Part shown: piece by piece, positions 1 to 11,138 of the stretch | Layout: the number at the start of each line of letters is the position of its first letter | Position numbering within the stretch: position 1 is the stretch's first letter | Source: Phocoena phocoena | Taxonomy: Eukaryota > Chordata > Mammalia > Artiodactyla > Phocoenidae | DNA: 64,000 nucleotides | Direction of reading: 5' to 3' | NCBI RefSeq assembly: GCF_963924675.1 | Contig: NC_089230.1 | Span: 1,054,001 to 1,118,000 of the forward strand | Translations under genes and position numbers: made by a program | The notes under the pieces: generated by a model | What the model was told of the DNA's origin: nothing | Database searches by the model: none | The model's input: only the letters and a program-made list of their open reading frames with translations

Positions 1-1503
1 GTCCAAAACTTTAGGTGAAATTTCCATGGAAAATTGCAATTATTTACATTTGGGTCTCTGAGATGTCAAAGAAGCTGGTGCAGGACACGAGGAGATCAGT
101 GGCTTCAGCCCCAGGTCTCTGGAGCCACGGTCTGGCCTCCCCAGGTGGGCTCCCCACACTCACGGTCTTAAGGTGAGATACTAAAGCTTTGACTGCTAGG
201 TTGATTTTGACTATTTAAATTTCACATCTTTGATTGTTGGGGAGCACTGCCCAAAATAAAATATTATGCTAATTCACAGGTTGTTCTGGTTGGTCAAGAA
301 AAAGCACCCAAGTGTTTCTCAGCATCCCATCAAACTTTGGAGCCTCTCCAGCAGAAGCCAGGAACAGGCTCCCAGGAATAGAAAGAAGTAGGAACCTGTC
401 CAGGTAACAAGGCGGCACCACAGGACACCGAGGGAGAGACAGCCTGCCCACACCTCTTACAGGAGGGGACTCTGGGCTCAGGAGAGGTGCTGGAGGAGCG
501 CCCAGCACCAAGCCTAGGTCCTCAGTTTGCTGTGCTCTTTCATCCAACATCATGGAATCCTTAGGCTTGTGGGGATGTCGTTCCCACCTGCTTGCCCCAC
601 CCGTGTGTGGTGTCTGCTGACCACGCACCTGTTCTCCAGCCCTGATGCTCTTGGGGTCCCTGTGGCCTTTGGGAAGAACCCATCCCCTTAGTGAAAACTG
701 CTTGGACGCAGCTCATGCACTGCGGCCACCTGTCCACTCCCATCTCTCCTGTAGCCTCCGAATGATGTGAGGACAAAGTCTACAACGCTCACCTCGGGAC
801 CCTCAGCATCCAGCACAGTTTCTGGCCCATCGTACGTTCTGGTAAATCTGTACAGAAGGGGATTAGATTGAGGGACTTATCAAAGTCCTACCAGAGAAGA
901 ACAGGGAGAGGTTTACAACAAGAAACCAGCTTTGACATGGTGGGGCTGGGACAGCAGGGGAGACCCCAGCGGCGGGTGGGAAACTTCAGGGCCAAGGCTG
1001 GTCCTGGTTCCCATAGAGGGTCTTCTCAGCCCCTCCAAGGCCTCAGACTGATTAAGTCAGGCCCACCAGGGTCATCGTCCCCTTGGCTTAAAGGTGGCCG
1101 ACTAAGGGCTTTAATCAAGTCTGGAATGATAATCTTAGACTCGGTTATATAAGAGGAGGAGGGCAGATTTTAGTTTTGGTGGCTAGATGCATTTATGGTG
1201 ATATTGCAACATTATGTAGTTATAGATAGCAGCTGGATAAACATACCCTAATATAAACCACAGAAAGCAGATGAGTTAAAATGGGCAATTCATTTAATTC
1301 AATACAGGAAATAGTATCTTGGCATTCAACTTATATATTCCAAATATTCGCTCCTCAATGCACACAAAAATGTGAAGCCTAATAAAATACAGATTATAAA
1401 AATAAAATCTTTCATACTAGCTTTATTATAAAATACTATTTCTAAGCCCTTCTGTTATCTCAAAAATTATTATTTTTCTTATATAAGGTAGTGTAAGAGG
1501 TAT
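1..1503. other. Unique non-coding sequence, no gene recognised
   Basis: No exon series, RNA gene or repeat could be recognised. The open frames here are short (under 120 codons), lie on both strands and overlap each other, as expected by chance in GC-moderate DNA. The stretch from about 1160 to 1500 is distinctly AT-rich. Confidence 0.6.
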
Positions 1504-1513
1504 TGTACAGTCT

Positions 1514-1861
1514 CTTTTTTTTAATAAATTTATTTATTTACTTTTGGCTGCGTTGGGTCTTTGTTGCTGCATGTGGGCTTTCTCTAGTTGCGGCGAGCAG
1601 GGCTACCGTTGGTTGCCGTGCGTGGGCTTCTAGTTGCAGTGGCTTCTCTCGTTGCGGAGCACAGGGTCTAGGCATCTGGGCTTCAGTAGTTGCAGCGTGT
1701 GGGCTCAGTAGTTGTGGCTTGCGGGCAAAGCAGACTCAGTAGTTGTGGTGCACTGGCTTAGTTGCTCCACGGCATGTGGGATCTTCCCGGACCAGGGATT
1801 GAACCCGTGTCCCCTGCATTGGCAGGCGGATTCTTAAACACTGAGCCACCAGGGAAGTCCC
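1514..1861 (-). mobile_element. CHR-1-type SINE (tRNA-derived), minus strand
   Basis: Read on the minus strand, the element starts GGGACTTCCCTGGTGGCTCA, has an A-box-like region and a B box GGGTTCAATCCC, continues into a roughly 250-bp tRNA-unrelated body, and ends in an A-rich tail, seen as T-rich sequence just after 1513. It is flanked by a perfect 10-bp target-site duplication TGTACAGTCT at 1504-1513 and 1862-1871. CHR SINEs are tRNA-Glu-derived and confined to cetaceans, hippos and ruminants. The 79-codon plus-strand frame at 1503-1742 is only the antisense of this SINE. Confidence 0.92.
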
Positions 1862-1871
1862 TGTACAGTCT

Positions 1872-3120
1872 TGAAGAAAGTTAAATTTCATAAAATTAAC
1901 TGGTTATTGATATAGACATTGAATTTATCTGTGTATTTGAAGCCCTGTTCTCACTTTGGACACTCTCGTTCTGTAAAAACGTTGACAGGGTATTTGTTTC
2001 AGCCCGAATTGTGTACAAAGTGTAGGCAGAGATGAGGGCTGACCTGGTGGGTCCCCCCAGGGCTCGGGGGGGAACTGTGACACAGGCAGGGAGAGACCCC
2101 TGGGAGCACAGGGTCTGATCGGCCCTCCCTCCACACAGCCTTGGGAAGGATGCTGTGGACCCTGCACGAGAAGCTCCATCTCTGGTGTCCGGCGGCTGGG
2201 GCATCGTCACTAAAGTGCTGTCTGCACGTGCATTTGACGAGTGAAAGCATGAGGCCACTGTTGGGACCTGGGTCCAGGGTTTGACAGAAGGTAGCAAAGA
2301 TCCTTTAAGTTCTGAGTGGAGCTCGCAGAGGCTACGTGGCCTTTCTCTCCACCAGGAAGGAGAGGACAGAGCTCAGAGCCTGGTCCAGTCACAGCCCCGG
2401 CGGTGCCCGGAGTCGGGGCTGGCGGTGGGACTGACCGTGAGGGATTCCAGGGAGCCCGTCTCCTGCCGGTCATTCTCCTGATCCGAGCTTCCCGACTGTT
2501 CCCTCTTCAGTCTTTTATTTTCCTTTGTGGGAGAAATTCTTGAACCATCTCTTGTGAAAGGAAGGAAGCTGCTGGCATTCCAGCTGTGCTCTCCAGTCAC
2601 AAACCTTGGCGTATTCTGTCTCACATTGTGTCCACTCTGCTGACCGACAGGCCTCGCCATTCAGGCCAAAACATGCTCTGTCTGTACCAGGTTGGAGCAA
2701 CCAGGGCGGGGAGGGAGAGACGCAGCCTTGGATAGATACATCGATTGTTTTCTAGCACCGCATCTCTAGAACACTACTTATTTATTTTTATTATTATCTC
2801 GAGCTCAGCGGTTGGTACTTCTCAGTATCAGAAACTCAGGGGTGTTCTCCACGTTTACATATGAGCCTGTCGCAGGGGCGATTGTAGGAAGCTGCCTGAG
2901 CCCGTCTCCGTTTGCCTCTCGCATCTGCTGGGAGCAGCTGAGAAGCAGCAATGACCTGGGGACTCCTGGACGCTCTTCTGTTGCTTTGGGAAGGAGGCCA
3001 CGGACAAACAAAATAGTCCAGAGGCACCTTCTTCAGATGGAAGAGGAATTCCCAGCTGTGTGGGTAATCGCATTCATCATATTGAACAATACAAAATTTC
3101 TTGGGCAGTTACTTTAGTCC
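1872..3120. other. Unique non-coding sequence, no gene recognised
   Basis: Several overlapping short frames lie on both strands at 1.9-3.1 kb, the longest 133 codons on the minus strand. None shows a recognisable domain, a splice context or homology I know. A short A/T run (about 2775-2797) is the only low-complexity feature. Confidence 0.5.
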
Positions 3121-3125
3121 ATTTT

Positions 3126-3190
3126 CTGTTTTAAAAACTTTGCAGCATCAGCTAATTTATCCCTCACAAGAGTCCTCCGAGGGATTTTCT
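3126..3190 (+). mobile_element. Possible MIR fragment
   Basis: The order of a TTTAAAAACTTTGCA-like segment, then CAGCTAATTTATCCCTCACA, then GAGTCCTCCGAGGGA, resembles the MIR core (the tract after 'ctttacatgtattaactcatttaatcctcac'). It is short and diverged, so this is a weak call. Confidence 0.35.
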
Positions 3191-3199
3191 GTGATTAGA

Positions 3200-5350
3200 T
3201 CCTTTGTGAGGATAAAACCAGGAAGCACAGTTTTGATGATGGATGTTGAGTGACCGATTATGCTAGATCAGTCCTTTTGTCCTTTGTCCTTTGGAAAACA
3301 AGCAGCAGAACAGAGGAAAGTTTAAATATCCAGTAGTGTTCAGACTCCGGGTGAAGTTTCAAAATTGCTGGAGTTTCCCATTTAATTTAACAGGATAATG
3401 GCCAAAACGTGTTGACCAAAACAGCGCACTGGGTTAGATTTTCATTCAGAAAGCTGTTTATCATAGTTGACAGCATCCCTAATCTCTGACTTCCTTAGCA
3501 CGTTTATACGAAGTGAAACTCAAGTTTGGGGAAGAAAGCGTTTTGGGAACAGAGCTCTCGTGATAGTCTGCCCGGTGTGTGCTTCCCGGATTCTCCGCTC
3601 ACCGCCCAAGTGGAGGCCTCTGCTGGAATAAGGACCTCAGTCTTCCCACGATGAGCCCTGGTCACCATCAAGGGGCCGACGACGGGCACACGGCAGGGCC
3701 CCATGGACCATGGACCAGGCTCACCAGGACAGCATCCAGGAGTGGGGAGGGAAGGTCCAGGAGAACGTGGCTTCCTTTTCCTTAGAGATGGAGTGATCCA
3801 CGGTGTTTCAGAGCTCGAAGCAACCAGAGGTATTGAAATAAAAGTGCTTCGACTTCTCGATGACCAAGCCCATGTTGGAGCAGTGAAGTGAGTCTCCGTG
3901 TTTGCAGCTGCTCAGCCCCCGCTTCCCAGTGCAGGACCCTCCAAACCCTCCACTGAGCTCAGACCCCGAGGCCCAGGTATGTGTGTGAGTCCCGAGCTGC
4001 CCTTGGTCCTACACGTAACAGACCTAAGAGCGAACAGGGAAATCAGCCATGTTTCACAGGCAGCACCCACTCACGGGAGGACAAAAGGAAAATCGGCAAG
4101 CACTGGAGATTCTGCTTGGTGCTATGACAACTGGGAGTCTTCAGGGATGCACAGGGTTACAGTCTTCTCAGAGGTGAGGACTTGAAGTGCGGGGCTGGTA
4201 AGCCACCTGCCCGAGTTCACAGACCCTGCCGCCTGCCCAGGCCCCTTCTGTGTCGTCCGCTGCGTGAGGCATCGTCTTCGTCAGAATCCACGAGCCTCCG
4301 CTTTCTGTGAGAGTTTGGCCTTTTGGGAGTGAATATAACTTTATCGTATTTGGATTAAATAAGCCAAATAGCAAGTTCTGGTCTAATTCGGCATCACTCA
4401 TTCAGGATGTTTGAGGAGTCTGGGCACAGATTTGGCTGAAATAGCCAACTGTGCGAAGGACACGCCTCAGAGTATCGTTTTTAACTTTTCAGGTCTCACG
4501 TATGGAATATGGCAAACTGAGTTCTTTTCTGCCCTGTAGGAGGGACTCTTTTATAAATATTTAACTGTTTTAACCAGTTAATTGAATTCTAATATGGCCC
4601 CCAATTTAAACTCAAGCAGATTCTTCTTCCTTTTGCTGCCAGTGATGGAACAATCCCTGTGTAGCTTCAGGCTTGTGAGCTGTGCTGGAAATGGTTCTGT
4701 ATGTGTTGGCATAGTTAGGATTTTGAAGTAAAATGCTAAGTGCAGTATTCATTTTAAATATAAGCGGTTTATTTATATGAGTAAAGCAAAGCCATAGCCT
4801 AGCCTTAGGAAAGTGTTACAGATTTAGCAAGGTAAATGTTCCACAATCATAACTCTTTTTCTTTGTAGAAGACAAGTCACGCATTGAAATATTCGAGTCC
4901 TATCGGGTGATGCCTCTGTTAGCTTTTCTGATGATGCAGAGAGCTTTAGAAGCTCTTGCCCAGGAAGCCACTCAGCAGAAACATTAGGGAGATCCTAGGC
5001 TTCCATCACCACTGTTTTCATAAAGGAGCAATCTAGTCTAAACACAGACAAAGACGCCGTAGGGTAAGGATCAAATAATCCCTGGCAGAAACAAAACAGG
5101 AATCAGAGATCAGTCTCTTCCATGTCTTCACCTGCCCTTTGGATGTAGCACGTTGTCCTCACGGTCCATCTCTGCGTCTCCCTGAATCCTTGCCCTTCCT
5201 TCCACCCCGAGGCCAACCCCGTGTCCAGGAGACTCTCACTCCCTCTGGCCTGGTCTCCTGTCTATACAGGCTGCCATCACAACAGACACATTTCGGCCCC
5301 CTTCACTTTTATTTCCCCACCTACAACCGTGGTTGCATTTGCCCCCCTCC
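3200..5350. other. Unique non-coding sequence, no gene recognised
   Basis: Nothing recognisable on either strand. The composition changes from GC-moderate (3.5-4.3 kb) to AT-rich (4.5-5.1 kb). The short frames at 3504-4185 and 5139-5409 have no identifiable product. Confidence 0.5.
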
Positions 5351-5362
5351 CCCCGCAAAGGC

Positions 5363-5680
5363 ATGTTGAAGTCCTGACGCCTGGTGCCTCTGAATGTGGC
5401 CTTTTATGAGCAAGTTAAGGTGAGGTCATTAGGCTGGGTCCCCATCCTACAGGCCCGCAGGGAGAAGCCCCCCGGGGACAGGGGCCGGGAGGGAGCCATG
5501 CATCCCATCCTGAGGAGAGCTTGTGGTCACGAGCCCCACTAGACGCTGGGCCTGCTGGTGGCTCTGCCGACTCCTGAATGTTGGAGGTCTGGCCTCCAGT
5601 CCTCCAGAACTGAGAGAATGCATTTCTGAGTTTGAGCCGCCCCAAGCGTGGCACTTTGCTGCTGCGGCCCTGGGGTACTC
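5363..5680 (+). mobile_element. MLT1-family LTR fragment (ERVL-MaLR)
   Basis: Matches the MLT1 LTR layout from memory, in order: a 5' segment GCATGTTGAAGTCCTGACGC; a 'gaatgtggcctt' segment; 'aagttaaggtgaggtcatta'; 'ggctgggtccccatcc'; and near the end a 'ggcctccagtcctccagaactg' element followed by a decayed AATAAA-like and 'gccgcccca' terminus. It is an old solo LTR or fragment with no viral coding sequence. The LTR's own promoter and polyadenylation functions are presumably lost. Confidence 0.75.
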
Positions 5681-5969
5681 GCGCGCTAGGGACCTCTCAA
5701 GCCGCTGCCCCGCCCCCGTCCGCCTTTTGCCTCATTGCACATGGTTCCACATTGTCCGTGATCTTTGCTCCTGTTCTAATTTCTTGTTTACTTGGGTGCT
5801 TGTTTGTTCCTCACCCTCCCACAATCTCAGGGGATGGCGTCTGGAGACGTGCTCGGTACCTGTGGGATGGTGCACAGAGGTTGGTGACAAGATCTTCCTC
5901 CTCATTCATCATCACAGGCCCTTTGAGAGACCTTGTCACCTGTGACTCTGATTAGTAAGGCAAAGCCAG

Positions 5970-8900
5970 CCTATAGCACAGAACCAGCCTATAGCCTATA
6001 GCCTATAGCACAGAGCCAGCCTATAGCCTATAGCCTATAGCACAGAGCCAGCCTATAGCCTATAGCCTATAGCACAGAGCCAGCCTATAGCCTATAGCCT
6101 ATAGCACAGAGCCAGCCTATAGCCTATAGCCTATAGCACAGAGCCAGCCTATAGCCTATAGCCTATAGCACAGAGCCAGCCTATAGCCTATAGCCTATAG
6201 CCTATAGCACAGAGCCAGCCTATAGCACAGAGCCAGCCTATAGCCTATAGCCTATAGCACAGAGCCAGCCTATAGCCTATAGCCTATAGCACAGAGCCAG
6301 CCTATAGCCTCTAGCCTATAGCACAGAGCCAGCCTATAGCCTATAGCCTCTAGCACAGAGCCAGCCTATAGCCTATAGCCTATAGCACAGAGCCAGCCTA
6401 TAGCCTATAGCCTATAGCACAGAGCCAGCCTATAGCCTCTAGCCTATAGCACAGAGCCAGCCTATAGCCTCTAGCCTATAGCACAGAGCCAGCCTATAGC
6501 CTCTAGCCTATAGCACAGAGCCAGCCTATAGCCTATAGCCTATAGCACAGAGCCAGCCTATAGCCTATAGCCTATAGCACAGAGCCAGCCTATAGCCTCT
6601 AGCCTATAGCACAGAGCCAGCCTATAGCCTATAGCCTATAGCACAGAGCCAGCCTATAGCCTCTAGCCTATAGCACAGAGCCAGCCTATAGCCTATAGCC
6701 TATAGCACAGAGCCAGCCTATAGCCTCTAGCCTATAGCACAGAGCCAGCCTATAGCCTATAGCCTATAGCACAGAGCCAGCCTATAGCACAGAGCCAGCC
6801 TATAGCCTATAGCCTATAGCACAGAGCCAGCCTATAGCCTATAGCCTATAGCACAGAGCCAGCCTATAGCCTCTAGCCTATAGCACAGAGCCAGCCTATA
6901 GCCTATAGCCTCTAGCACAGAGCCAGCCTATAGCCTATAGCCTATAGCACAGAGCCAGCCTATAGCCTATAGCCTATAGCACAGAGCCAGCCTATAGCCT
7001 CTAGCCTATAGCACAGAGCCAGCCTATAGCCTCTAGCCTATAGCACAGAGCCAGCCTATAGCCTATAGCCTATAGCACAGAGCCAGCCTATAGCCTCTAG
7101 CCTATAGCACAGAGCCAGCCTATAGCCTATAGCACAGAGCCAGCCTATAGCCTATAGCCTATAGCACAGAGCCAGCCTATAGCCTATAGCCTATAGCACA
7201 GAGCCAGCCTATAGCCTATAGCCTATAGCACAGAGCCAGCCTATAGCCTCTAGCCTATAGCACAGAGCCAGCCTATAGCCTATAGCCTATAGCACAGAGC
7301 CAGCCTATAGCGTATAGCCTATAGCACAGAGCCAGCCTATAGCCTCTAGCCTATAGCACAGAGCCAGCCTATAGCCTATAGCCTATAGCACAGAGCCAGC
7401 CTATAGCCTATAGCCTATAGCACAGAGCCAGCCTATAGCCTATAGCCTATAGCACAGAGCCAGCCTATAGCCTATAGCCTATAGCACAGAGCCAGCCTAT
7501 AGCCTATAGCCTATAGCACAGAGCCAGCCTATAGCCTATAGCCTATAGCACAGAGCCAGCCTATAGCCTCTAGCCTATAGCACAGAGCCAGCCTATAGCC
7601 TCTAGCCTATAGCACAGAGCCAGCCTATAGCCTCTAGCCTATAGCACAGAGCCAGCCTATAGCCTCTAGCCTATAGCACAGAGCCAGCCTATAGCCTATA
7701 GCCTATAGCACAGAGCCAGCCTATAGCCTATAGCCTATAGCACAGAGCCAGCCTATAGCCTCTAGCCTATAGCACAGAGCCAGCCTATAGCCTCTAGCCT
7801 ATAGCACAGAGCCAGCCTATAGCCTATAGCCTATAGCACAGAGCCAGCCTATAGCCTCTAGCCTATAGCACAGAGCCAGCCTATAGCCTCTAGCCTATAG
7901 CACAGAGCCAGCCTATAGCCTCTAGCCTATAGCACAGAGCCAGCCTATAGCCTCTAGCCTATAGCACAGAGCCAGCCTATAGCCTCTAGCCTATAGCACA
8001 GAGCCAGCCTATAGCCTCTAGCCTATAGCACAGAGCCAGCCTATAGCCTCTAGCCTATAGCACAGAGCCAGCCTATAGCCTCTAGCCTATAGCACAGAGC
8101 CAGCCTATAGCCTATAGCCTATAGCACAGAGCCAGCCTATAGCCTATAGCCTATAGCACAGAGCCAGCCTATAGCCTATAGCCTATAGCACAGAGCCAGC
8201 CTATAGCCTATAGCACAGAGCCAGCCTATAGCCTATAGCCTATAGCACAGAGCCAGCCTATAGCCTATAGCCTATAGCACAGAGCCAGCCTATAGCCTAT
8301 AGCCTATAGCACAGAGCCAGCCTATAGCCTCTAGCCTATAGCACAGAGCCAGCCTATAGCCTCTAGCCTATAGCACAGAGCCAGCCTATAGCCTATAGCC
8401 TATAGCACAGAGCCAGCCTATAGCCTCTAGCCTATAGCACAGAGCCAGCCTATAGCCTCTAGCCTATAGCACAGAGCCAGCCTATAGCCTCTAGCCTATA
8501 GCACAGAGCCAGCCTATAGCCTCTAGCCTATAGCACAGAGCCAGCCTATAGCCTCTAGCCTATAGCACAGAGCCAGCCTATAGCCTCTAGCCTATAGCAC
8601 AGAGCCAGCCTATAGCCTCTAGCCTATAGCACAGAGCCAGCCTATAGCCTCTAGCCTATAGCACAGAGCCAGCCTATAGCCTCTAGCCTATAGCACAGAG
8701 CCAGCCTATAGCCTCTAGCCTATAGCACAGAGCCAGCCTATAGCCTCTAGCCTATAGCACAGAGCCAGCCTATAGCCTCTAGCCTATAGCACAGAGCCAG
8801 CCTATAGCCTCTAGCCTATAGCACAGAGCCAGCCTATAGCCTCTAGCCTATAGCACAGAGCCAGCCTATAGCCTCTAGCCTATAGCACAGAGCCAGCCTA

Positions 8901-11138
8901 TAGCCTCTAGCCTATAGCACAGAGCCAGCCTATAGCCTCTAGCCTATAGCACAGAGCCAGCCTATAGCCTCTAGCCTATAGCACAGAGCCAGCCTATAGC
9001 CTCTAGCCTATAGCACAGAGCCAGCCTATAGCCTCTAGCCTATAGCACAGAGCCAGCCTATAGCCTCTAGCCTATAGCACAGAGCCAGCCTATAGCCTCT
9101 AGCCTATAGCACAGAGCCAGCCTATAGCCTCTAGCCTATAGCACAGAGCCAGCCTATAGCCTATAGCCTATAGCACAGAGCCAGCCTATAGCCTCTAGCC
9201 TATAGCACAGAGCCAGCCTATAGCCTCTAGCCTATAGCACAGAGCCAGCCTATAGCCTCTAGCCTATAGCACAGAGCCAGCCTATAGCCTCTAGCCTATA
9301 GCACAGAGCCAGCCTATAGCCTCTAGCCTATAGCACAGAGCCAGCCTATAGCCTCTAGCCTATAGCACAGAGCCAGCCTATAGCCTCTAGCCTATAGCAC
9401 AGAGCCAGCCTATAGCCTCTAGCCTATAGCACAGAGCCAGCCTATAGCCTCTAGCCTATAGCACAGAGCCAGCCTATAGCCTATAGCACAGAGCCAGCCT
9501 ATAGCCTCTAGCCTATAGCACAGAGCCAGCCTATAGCCTCTAGCCTATAGCACAGAGCCAGCCTATAGCCTATAGCCTATAGCACAGAGCCAGCCTATAG
9601 CCTCTAGCCTATAGCACAGAGCCAGCCTATAGCCTCTAGCCTATAGCACAGAGCCAGCCTATAGCCTCTAGCCTATAGCACAGAGCCAGCCTATAGCCTC
9701 TAGCCTATAGCACAGAGCCAGCCTATAGCCTATAGCCTATAGCACAGAGCCAGCCTATAGCCTATAGCCTATAGCACAGAGCCAGCCTATAGCCTATAGC
9801 CTATAGCACAGAGCCAGCCTATAGCCTCTAGCCTATAGCACAGAGCCAGCCTATAGCCTCTAGCCTATAGCACAGAGCCAGCCTATAGCCTCTAGCCTAT
9901 AGCACAGAGCCAGCCTATAGCCTCTAGCCTATAGCACAGAGCCAGCCTATAGCCTCTAGCCTATAGCACAGAGCCAGCCTATAGCCTCTAGCCTATAGCA
10001 CAGAGCCAGCCTATAGCCTCTAGCCTATAGCACAGAGCCAGCCTATAGCCTCTAGCCTATAGCACAGAGCCAGCCTATAGCCTCTAGCCTATAGCACAGA
10101 GCCAGCCTATAGCCTATAGCCTATAGCACAGAGCCAGCCTATAGCCTATAGCCTATAGCACAGAGCCAGCCTATAGCCTCTAGCCTATAGCACAGAGCCA
10201 GCCTATAGCCTCTAGCCTATAGCACAGAGCCAGCCTATAGCCTCTAGCCTATAGCACAGAGCCAGCCTATAGCCTCTAGCCTATAGCACAGAGCCAGCCT
10301 ATAGCCTCTAGCCTATAGCACAGAGCCAGCCTATAGCCTCTAGCCTATAGCACAGAGCCAGCCTATAGCCTCTAGCCTATAGCACAGAGCCAGCCTATAG
10401 CCTCTAGCCTATAGCACAGAGCCAGCCTATAGCCTCTAGCCTATAGCACAGAGCCAGCCTATAGCCTCTAGCCTATAGCACAGAGCCAGCCTATAGCCTC
10501 TAGCCTATAGCACAGAGCCAGCCTATAGCCTCTAGCCTATAGCACAGAGCCAGCCTATAGCCTCTAGCCTATAGCACAGAGCCAGCCTATAGCCTCTAGC
10601 CTATAGCACAGAGCCAGCCTATAGCCTCTAGCCTATAGCACAGAGCCAGCCTATAGCCTCTAGCCTATAGCACAGAGCCAGCCTATAGCCTCTAGCCTAT
10701 AGCACAGAGCCAGCCTATAGCCTCTAGCCTATAGCACAGAGCCAGCCTATAGCCTCTAGCCTATAGCACAGAGCCAGCCTATAGCCTCTAGCCTATAGCA
10801 CAGAGCCAGCCTATAGCCTCTAGCCTATAGCACAGAGCCAGCCTATAGCCTCTAGCCTATAGCACAGAGCCAGCCTATAGCCTCTAGCCTATAGCACAGA
10901 GCCAGCCTATAGCCTCTAGCCTATAGCACAGAGCCAGCCTATAGCCTCTAGCCTATAGCACAGAGCCAGCCTATAGCCTCTAGCCTATAGCACAGAGCCA
11001 GCCTATAGCCTATAGCCTATAGCACAGAGCCAGCCTATAGCCTCTAGCCTATAGCACAGAGCCAGCCTATAGCCTATAGCCTATAGCACAGAGCCAGCCT
11101 ATAGCCTATAGCCTATAGCACAGAGCCAGCCTATAGCC
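5970..11138 (+). repeat. 5.2-kb minisatellite, 163 units, mainly 32 bp
   Basis: Parsed by hand unit by unit. The typical unit is three CCTATAG-like heptamers, then CACAGAG, then CCAG. I count 156 full 32-bp units: 50 with middle heptamer CCTATAG, 103 with CCTCTAG, 2 with CCTCTAG in third position (6333, 6895) and 1 with CGTATAG (7311). There are also three 18-bp units (5970, 6219, 6781), three 25-bp units (7119, 8200, 9473) and one 39-bp unit (6180). These lengths sum exactly to 5160 bp (5970-11129), with a 9-bp partial unit to 11138. TAG triplets fall in every frame because 32 is not divisible by 3, so the array cannot encode protein. Only one CpG is present (7311-7312). The 5' edge unit carries GAACCAG where the others have GAGCCAG. 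I know of no named family that matches it. Confidence 0.97.
6219..7054 (+). repeat. Duplicated block of variant units inside the minisatellite
   Basis: Write A for the all-CCTATAG unit, B for a CCTCTAG middle heptamer, C for a CCTCTAG third heptamer, and s for the 18-bp unit. The order s-A-A-B-C-A-A-B-B then occurs twice, at 6219-6492 and 6781-7054, exactly 562 bp apart. These two blocks hold the only two C units and two of the only three 18-bp units in the array. The sequence shows a shared order of rare variants; duplication by unequal exchange is the inference. Confidence 0.85.

Noticed and set aside
1503..1742. 79-codon plus-strand frame with a hydrophobic start
   Set aside because: It is the antisense reading of the CHR-1-type SINE at 1514-1861.
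5970..11138. CRISPR-like array of regular repeats
   Set aside because: There are no unique spacers. The units are contiguous tandem copies, and the genome is mammalian.
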